A DNA stretch of 64,000 bases, from contig NZ_VDMN01000001.1 of NCBI RefSeq assembly GCF_006335145.1, positions 1,178,001-1,242,000 of the forward strand, given 5' to 3'. Shown here in pieces: positions 60,086 to 64,000 of the stretch (position 1 is the stretch's first letter; the number at the start of each line of letters is the position of its first letter). This DNA comes from Aliirhizobium smilacinae. Lineage in GTDB: Bacteria; Pseudomonadota; Alphaproteobacteria; Rhizobiales; Rhizobiaceae. The notes below the pieces were generated by a model that saw nothing but the letters and a program-made list of their open reading frames with translations, made no database searches and had not been told where the DNA came from. Both the position numbers and the translations under genes were made by a program.

Positions 60086-60976
60086 ATGAATCCCCTTTTC
60101 AAGAGAATTCTGCAGAAAGATAAATTGTCGCGCGTTTTCGTCGAGCGCCTGACAGAACCGCTTCACATCAATATGGCCTCTGCATTCGTTGCCCTGTTCG
60201 GCAGTTTTCGACGCAAGGTCGATTTCGACCTCGTGGTGCGACCGCAATATGCGTTTCCCATCCTGCGGGCAGCCGACCTTGCCCATGAGTGGGGTTACAA
60301 GCGCCTCACGCTGCTCGAGTTCGGCGTGGCGGCCGGGGCCGGCCTTATCAATATCTGCCATATCGCAGCCGAAGTGACGAAGGTTACCGGGATCGAATTC
60401 CGCATTGTCGGCTTTGATACCGGCACCGGCATGCCCGAGCCGATCGACTATCGAGACCTGCCCGAAGCCTATGCGGCCGGTGATTTCCCGATGGATCATG
60501 AAAAGCTGAGGGCCAGCCTTCCCGCCAATTGCGAACTGATCATCGGGCCGATTACCGAGACCCTGCCCGATTTCTTGAAAACGGTGGACGCGTCCGCACC
60601 GATCGGCTTCGCATCGGTGGACGTCGACTATTATTCGTCTGCCAAGGACGCTCTCGCCGTATTCACCGACATGCCGGAAAAATACCTCCCGCTGGTGCCG
60701 GTCTACCTCGATGACATCGGCGACATCACGGTCAATCCCTGGGTCGGCGAATGGCTGGCGGTCAACGAATTCAACGACGAGAACAAGATGCGCAAGATCG
60801 CGCCCTGGAACATGCTCAGAGCAAGGCGCATCTGCAAGAATGCCAAGTGGATCGAACATATCCACGGGTTACATGTGCACGATCATCCGGTCCGTACGCC
60901 CGGCACCAACCAAAGGGCACGGCGCACTGCAGACAACGAATTCATCGGTGTCAACTTCGCGGAGCGTGCAGCGTAA
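60086..60976 (+). CDS. TylF/macrocin-methyltransferase-like hypothetical protein
   Basis: A 296-aa protein. The segment [21 protein letters not shown] followed by [15 protein letters not shown] resembles the SAM-binding region of TylF-type O-methyltransferases; [11 protein letters not shown] and VYLDDIG follow. The substrate is unknown. It might act on a polysaccharide or glycan, given the capsule-export genes 1 kb away, but this is a guess. Confidence 0.65.
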   Translation: MNPLFKRILQKDKLSRVFVERLTEPLHINMASAFVALFGSFRRKVDFDLVVRPQYAFPILRAADLAHEWGYKRLTLLEFGVAAGAGLINICHIAAEVTKVTGIEFRIVGFDTGTGMPEPIDYRDLPEAYAAGDFPMDHEKLRASLPANCELIIGPITETLPDFLKTVDASAPIGFASVDVDYYSSAKDALAVFTDMPEKYLPLVPVYLDDIGDITVNPWVGEWLAVNEFNDENKMRKIAPWNMLRARRICKNAKWIEHIHGLHVHDHPVRTPGTNQRARRTADNEFIGVNFAERAA

Positions 60977-61018
60977 AGCGACCGGCTGACGTCTTTCAAA
61001 GATCGGATCCAGAAAAGA

Positions 61019-61043
61019 AAAAAGCCCGCGATGCGGGCTTTTT
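61019..61043. terminator. bidirectional terminator
   Basis: AAAAAGCCCGC and GCGGGCTTTTT pair around GAT. It ends the tRNA transcript on the reverse strand and the upstream gene on the other. Confidence 0.85.
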
Positions 61044-61047
61044 CGAC

Positions 61048-61124
61048 TGGTCGGAGTGAGAGGATTCGAACCTCCGACCCCCACGTCCCGAACGTGGTGC
61101 GCTACCAGACTGCGCTACACTCCG
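61048..61124 (-). tRNA. tRNA-Pro (anticodon CGG)
   Basis: A 77-nt tRNA with encoded CCA. The acceptor CGGAGTG pairs with CACTCCG, the anticodon loop reads TTCGGGA, and the T-arm is GGAGGTTCGAATCCT. The anticodon CGG reads the proline codon CCG, common in GC-rich genomes. Confidence 0.97.
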
Positions 61125-61138
61125 TGACCAGTTGGGCC

Positions 61139-61167
61139 TCTATAGAACAGCATTTTTCCTTCGACAA
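61139..61167 (-). promoter_or_regulatory. tRNA-Pro promoter
   Basis: Reverse strand TTGTCG (61162-61167), 17-bp spacer, TATAGA (61139-61144), ending 15 bp before the tRNA 5' end. Confidence 0.65.
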
Positions 61168-61388
61168 GCACCGTGCTCGAAAAAAATGTGACAAGGCTTA
61201 TTTCGTTTGTCGCACCCGGTTCAACGGTCACGAATGCGTTGCAAAAAAGCGGCGCTTCAAGAATTTGATGTCAAAGCCGTAGTCTGATCTCGCGATGAGG
61301 CAAGAAAATCTGCTAGCTGGAATATGACACAGGTTTCCGGAAGCAGTGCTCCGGGACAAGCCCTATCACACAAGGATTTTCACGGATC

Positions 61389-61745
61389 ATGAGCCGCCGT
61401 CTCATCGCATCGACCGCCCTTCTTGCGCTCACGCTTTCAAGCTGCACGACTGTCACCATAACCGACAGCCCGATATCCAAGCGCTGGGTCGGCCACTCCG
61501 CCGGCGAGTTCTTTGCCAAGTACAATCCGCCGCTCGACGACGTCTCATCCGGCTCCAGCACCGTCTACAGCTGGCGCGGCGGCTACAAGCGCATCAAGCT
61601 GGAGAACGGCAAGAGCGCCAGCGTCAGCTGCTCGGCAAAGATCATCGTTTCTTCCGACTACACGATCCGCAATATCGAGATCACCGCCGACCGCCCCGGC
61701 GCGACCGGACCGAGCTATTGCCAGGAACTTCTGGCCGGCGCGTAA
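61389..61745 (+). CDS. small lipoprotein
   Basis: A 118-aa protein with a lipoprotein signal: LIASTALLALTLSSC. The mature part has SWRGGYKRIKLENGK and a late PSYCQELLAGA; two later cysteines could form a disulfide. No domain is known. Probably outer-membrane anchored. A weak terminator-like hairpin follows. Confidence 0.75.
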   Translation: MSRRLIASTALLALTLSSCTTVTITDSPISKRWVGHSAGEFFAKYNPPLDDVSSGSSTVYSWRGGYKRIKLENGKSASVSCSAKIIVSSDYTIRNIEITADRPGATGPSYCQELLAGA

Positions 61746-61778
61746 CCCGCGGCATGACTTGCGGAGCAGCGGGTTTTT
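61744..61778 (+). terminator. terminator after lipoprotein
   Basis: AACCCGC (61744-61750) pairs with GCGGGTT (61769-61775), followed by T. Confidence 0.45.
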
Positions 61779-61927
61779 AGCCCGCGCTCCGTCCAATACC
61801 CCACGTATTGGTAGTAAAATCGGCCAGCTCTCTGGAAGTGCTGTCATTTCCGATAGCATAAAGCGCCGATTTGACATAATTTAGCGTCAGTTTCCGGCCG
61901 TTCACCAACCAGGGTCCTCAGACGCGT

Positions 61928-62698
61928 TTGTCCCATCTAGCAACTCACGCTCGTGTCGTCAGCGCCTTGGTGATGCGCGAAATGTCGACGCGTTTCGGAG
62001 CAAAGCCGGGTGGATATCTCTGGGCCTTCCTCGATCCGGTCAGCCATATTGCCTTCCTGTCCGTCATCTTCATGGCGATCGCCCATATGCCGCCGCTCGG
62101 CACCAGCTTTCCGCTGTTTTTCGCCACCGGCTATATAGGCTTCCAGTTCTATCAGGCGCTGGCCGGCTACCTGAACAGCGCCGTCAGCGGCAACAAGGCC
62201 CTGCTCAGCTATCCGAGCGTCGCGCCGATCGACACGGTTGCCGCACGCTATGTGCTGCAGATCGTGACCACGACGATCGTCGCGATCGGCGTGCTCGGCT
62301 ATATCGTGCTGACGCTGCGCCATCCCGTTGCCATCCATCTTCCGCCGCTTCTGGAAGCCATGGCGGCAGCGAGCCTTATCGCGCTCGGCGGCGGGCTTGC
62401 CAACACGGTACTGTTCACCATGTACCCGATCTATGAAAAGCTGTTCGCCATTGTCACGCGACCGCTTTTCCTCGTGTCGGGGATCTTTTATCTGCCGGAC
62501 TCGTTGCCGGGTTTTGCCAAGGATGTGATACTTTTTAACCCTTTGGCACATATCGTCATGCAATTCAGAACCGGATTCTACCCGCAATACCGGGCCGTCG
62601 GATATGACGGATTTTACGTCTGGAGTGTCGCGGCCGGTTTCATGTTCATAGGGCTTCTGCTGTTCACGACCTGCAGAGCGAGGCTGAGAGACCGATGA
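61928..62698 (+). CDS. kpsM: capsule-export ABC permease (KpsM/RkpT-like)
   Basis: A 256-aa ABC-2-type permease with six helices, starting at TTG 61928 (or ATG 61973). Family features are VMREMSTRFGAKPGGYLWAFLDP and the closing LVSGIFYLPDSLP and FNPLAHIVMQFRTGFYP. It exports capsular or K-antigen polysaccharide. It overlaps the ATPase gene by 4 bp. In Sinorhizobium the counterpart is RkpT. Confidence 0.9.
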   Translation: MSHLATHARVVSALVMREMSTRFGAKPGGYLWAFLDPVSHIAFLSVIFMAIAHMPPLGTSFPLFFATGYIGFQFYQALAGYLNSAVSGNKALLSYPSVAPIDTVAARYVLQIVTTTIVAIGVLGYIVLTLRHPVAIHLPPLLEAMAAASLIALGGGLANTVLFTMYPIYEKLFAIVTRPLFLVSGIFYLPDSLPGFAKDVILFNPLAHIVMQFRTGFYPQYRAVGYDGFYVWSVAAGFMFIGLLLFTTCRARLRDR

Positions 62699-63354
62699 TC
62701 CGATTGGAACGCGCAACCAAAGAGGTGCGCATGAAGGGTGTGCGGAAGATGATCATCGACAACGTGTCGGTGACTTTTCCACGCGGCAAGAGCATTGGGC
62801 TTTTAGGACGAAACGGCGCAGGAAAATCGACGCTGCTTCAGATTATCGCAGGCACGCTCGAACTCGACCGCGGCCGCATTATCCGACAGGGTAAAATCTC
62901 CTGGCCGCTCGGCTTTCAGGGCAGTTTTCAGGGCAATCTTTCCGGCGAACAGAATGTCCGCTTCGTTGCCCGCATCTATGGTGTCAATACCGACGAACTG
63001 GTGGCTTATGTCGCCGAATTCGCCGAACTCGGACAATTCTACCATGCTCCGGTGCGGACCTATTCGTCAGGCATGAAGGCGAGGCTGGCGTTCGGCGTGA
63101 GCATGGGGATCAATTTCGACTATTATCTGGTCGACGAGATCACCGCGGTGGGCGATACCAACTTCAAGCGGAAATCCCAGCTGACCTTCAAGGAAAAGCT
63201 GAGCAATTCTGACGTGATCATGGTATCCCACAGCACGGGGACGTTGCGGGACTATTGCCAGACCGGCATCGTTCTGGAAAATGGGCAGATGACCTACTAC
63301 GATGACATCAACGAGGCCATCGACGTGCATGAAAGCAATATGAAGAGGCACTGA
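62695..63354 (+). CDS. kpsT: capsule-export ABC ATPase (KpsT/RkpS-like)
   Basis: A 219-aa ATPase: Walker A GRNGAGKST, signature YSSGMKARLAFG, and Walker B as YYLVDEITAVGD. It partners the permease upstream. The lack of a carbohydrate-binding extension fits the KpsT type rather than Wzt. Confidence 0.93.
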   Translation: MIRLERATKEVRMKGVRKMIIDNVSVTFPRGKSIGLLGRNGAGKSTLLQIIAGTLELDRGRIIRQGKISWPLGFQGSFQGNLSGEQNVRFVARIYGVNTDELVAYVAEFAELGQFYHAPVRTYSSGMKARLAFGVSMGINFDYYLVDEITAVGDTNFKRKSQLTFKEKLSNSDVIMVSHSTGTLRDYCQTGIVLENGQMTYYDDINEAIDVHESNMKRH

Positions 63355-63356
63355 AA

Positions 63357-64000
63357 TTGAACCAGACGGCTCCGAACACCGTATCGGGCAATCAAGTTGC
63401 TCAGCCCTCCTCGGAAGGCTCCATCGCCCAGCCGAGCAGAAACCTGCGCCTGCTGGAATCGTTGCTTGAGCGTCCGGCATCCGTACCAGCCCAGCCGGTA
63501 CAGCCAGTTCAACCTGCATCCCCTGAAATCACACTGGATCCCGAATCGCCGGAACCCAAGCGCGGCTGGCTTGCGACGCTGAAAACGCGGCATATGGCGA
63601 TCATCGGCGGTTTTCTTGCGCTGGTCGCGGTCCCTTCGGTCGTCAGCACAGGCTACATGGCCTTTGTTGCCGCAGACCAGTATCACAGCTTCTCGTCCTT
63701 CTCCGTGCGCAGCATCGAAGCCGCTCCGTCGAACGACCTGCTCGGCATGTTCACGCAAAGCTCGGCCGGCAGCACGCTTTCGGACTCCTATGTTCTCGTC
63801 GATTTCATCCTCAGCGAGCGCATGGTGCAGATGGTCGACGAGGCTTTCGGTCTCGATGCCGTATTTGAACGCCAGGGCATGGATTTCTTCTATGGAATAG
63901 CGCCAGACATGCCGATTGAGGACAGGCTCGCCTATTGGCGCGGCATGGTGACGGTGAATTTCGACCAGACCTCGGGGATCATGGATCTTCAGGTCAAGGC
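63357..64000 (+). CDS. kpsE: capsule-export inner-membrane protein (KpsE/RkpR-like), partial
   Basis: The frame is open from TTG 63357 to the right edge, with AGAGG before the start. After a Gln/Pro-rich N-terminus comes a transmembrane segment (residues about 80-105, MAIIGGFLALVAVPSVVSTGYMA) and the start of a periplasmic Wzz-like domain (SFSSFSVRSIEAAPSNDLLG). It joins inner and outer membrane parts of the exporter. The C-terminal half is outside the window. Confidence 0.88.
   Translation, partial: MNQTAPNTVSGNQVAQPSSEGSIAQPSRNLRLLESLLERPASVPAQPVQPVQPASPEITLDPESPEPKRGWLATLKTRHMAIIGGFLALVAVPSVVSTGYMAFVAADQYHSFSSFSVRSIEAAPSNDLLGMFTQSSAGSTLSDSYVLVDFILSERMVQMVDEAFGLDAVFERQGMDFFYGIAPDMPIEDRLAYWRGMVTVNFDQTSGIMDLQVK

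Noticed and set aside
1..64000. CRISPR array, rRNA, prophage, insertion sequence
   Set aside because: No regularly spaced repeats, rRNA-like sequence, phage structural genes or transposase reading frames were seen.

Overview
The window looks like chromosomal DNA from an alphaproteobacterium of the Rhizobiaceae (Rhizobium/Agrobacterium/Neorhizobium type). Pointers are the high GC content, the lysyl-phosphatidylglycerol pair lpiA-acvB, a Rhizobium etli-type (class 3) asparaginase, DUF982 and DUF1127 small proteins, betC-betB-betA with choline sulfatase first, a KpsMTE-type capsule exporter, and rhizobial palindromic intergenic repeats. The species cannot be fixed from sequence alone. No rRNA, CRISPR array, prophage or insertion sequence was seen. 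One tRNA (Pro, anticodon CGG) is present.

Layout. 1-5.6 kb: tail of a secreted protein, a chemoreceptor with an upstream CtrA-like box, a CorA transporter, a small DUF2267/DUF2780-like gene behind a perfect MerR-type inverted repeat, and a YihY/BrkB membrane protein. 5.7-10.2 kb: a DUF853 (HerA-like) ATPase, an intergenic repeat, and a three-gene operon (DUF899, DUF1579, VOC) divergent from a MarR regulator. 10.2-20.7 kb: SDR/LysR pair, small rhizobial proteins, an orphan ParS-type antitoxin, LysE exporter, ohr/ohrR with a clear operator, an aminoglycoside-phosphotransferase-like kinase, tandem L,D-transpeptidases and a second chemoreceptor. 20.7-30.5 kb: an alpha/beta hydrolase, a DNA ligase with its exonuclease, a MarR-controlled MFS pump, a PAS-GAF-GGDEF cyclase, a Tat-exported repeat protein and parDE. 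30.5-35.2 kb: two glutathione transferases, a LysR regulator, asparaginase, DUF3750 and an unlisted DUF1127 gene. 35.4-37.5 kb: a small transcription unit and a higBA module sitting between 37-bp direct repeats at the 3' end of a quinone oxidoreductase gene. 37.5-45.2 kb: an EAL-CBS-GGDEF protein, a DUF308 membrane protein and the betCBA operon with a MITE-like element inside. 45.3-51 kb: a frameshifted intracellular subtilase with a small companion, acvB, a membrane-domain-less lpiA and a secreted esterase. 51-59.9 kb: the sulfate import operon (sbp-cysT-cysW-cysA), an Rrf2 regulator and cysH-cysD-cysN. 60-64 kb: a TylF-like protein, tRNA-Pro, a lipoprotein and the start of a capsule-export operon (kpsM-kpsT-kpsE).

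Functional links. Sulfate uptake (51-55 kb), activation and reduction (56.5-59.9 kb) form one pathway with an Rrf2 regulator between its two halves. betCBA turns choline-O-sulfate into glycine betaine, but no betI lies beside it. Several regulators sit divergent to their likely targets across short intergenic regions with palindromes (MarR/DUF899 at 9.6 kb, LysR/SDR at 11.1 kb, OhrR/Ohr at 15.1 kb, MarR/MFS at 26.1 kb).

The best candidates for something new are the 37-bp-flanked higBA module, the subtilase plus companion, and the small transcription unit near 35.5 kb.
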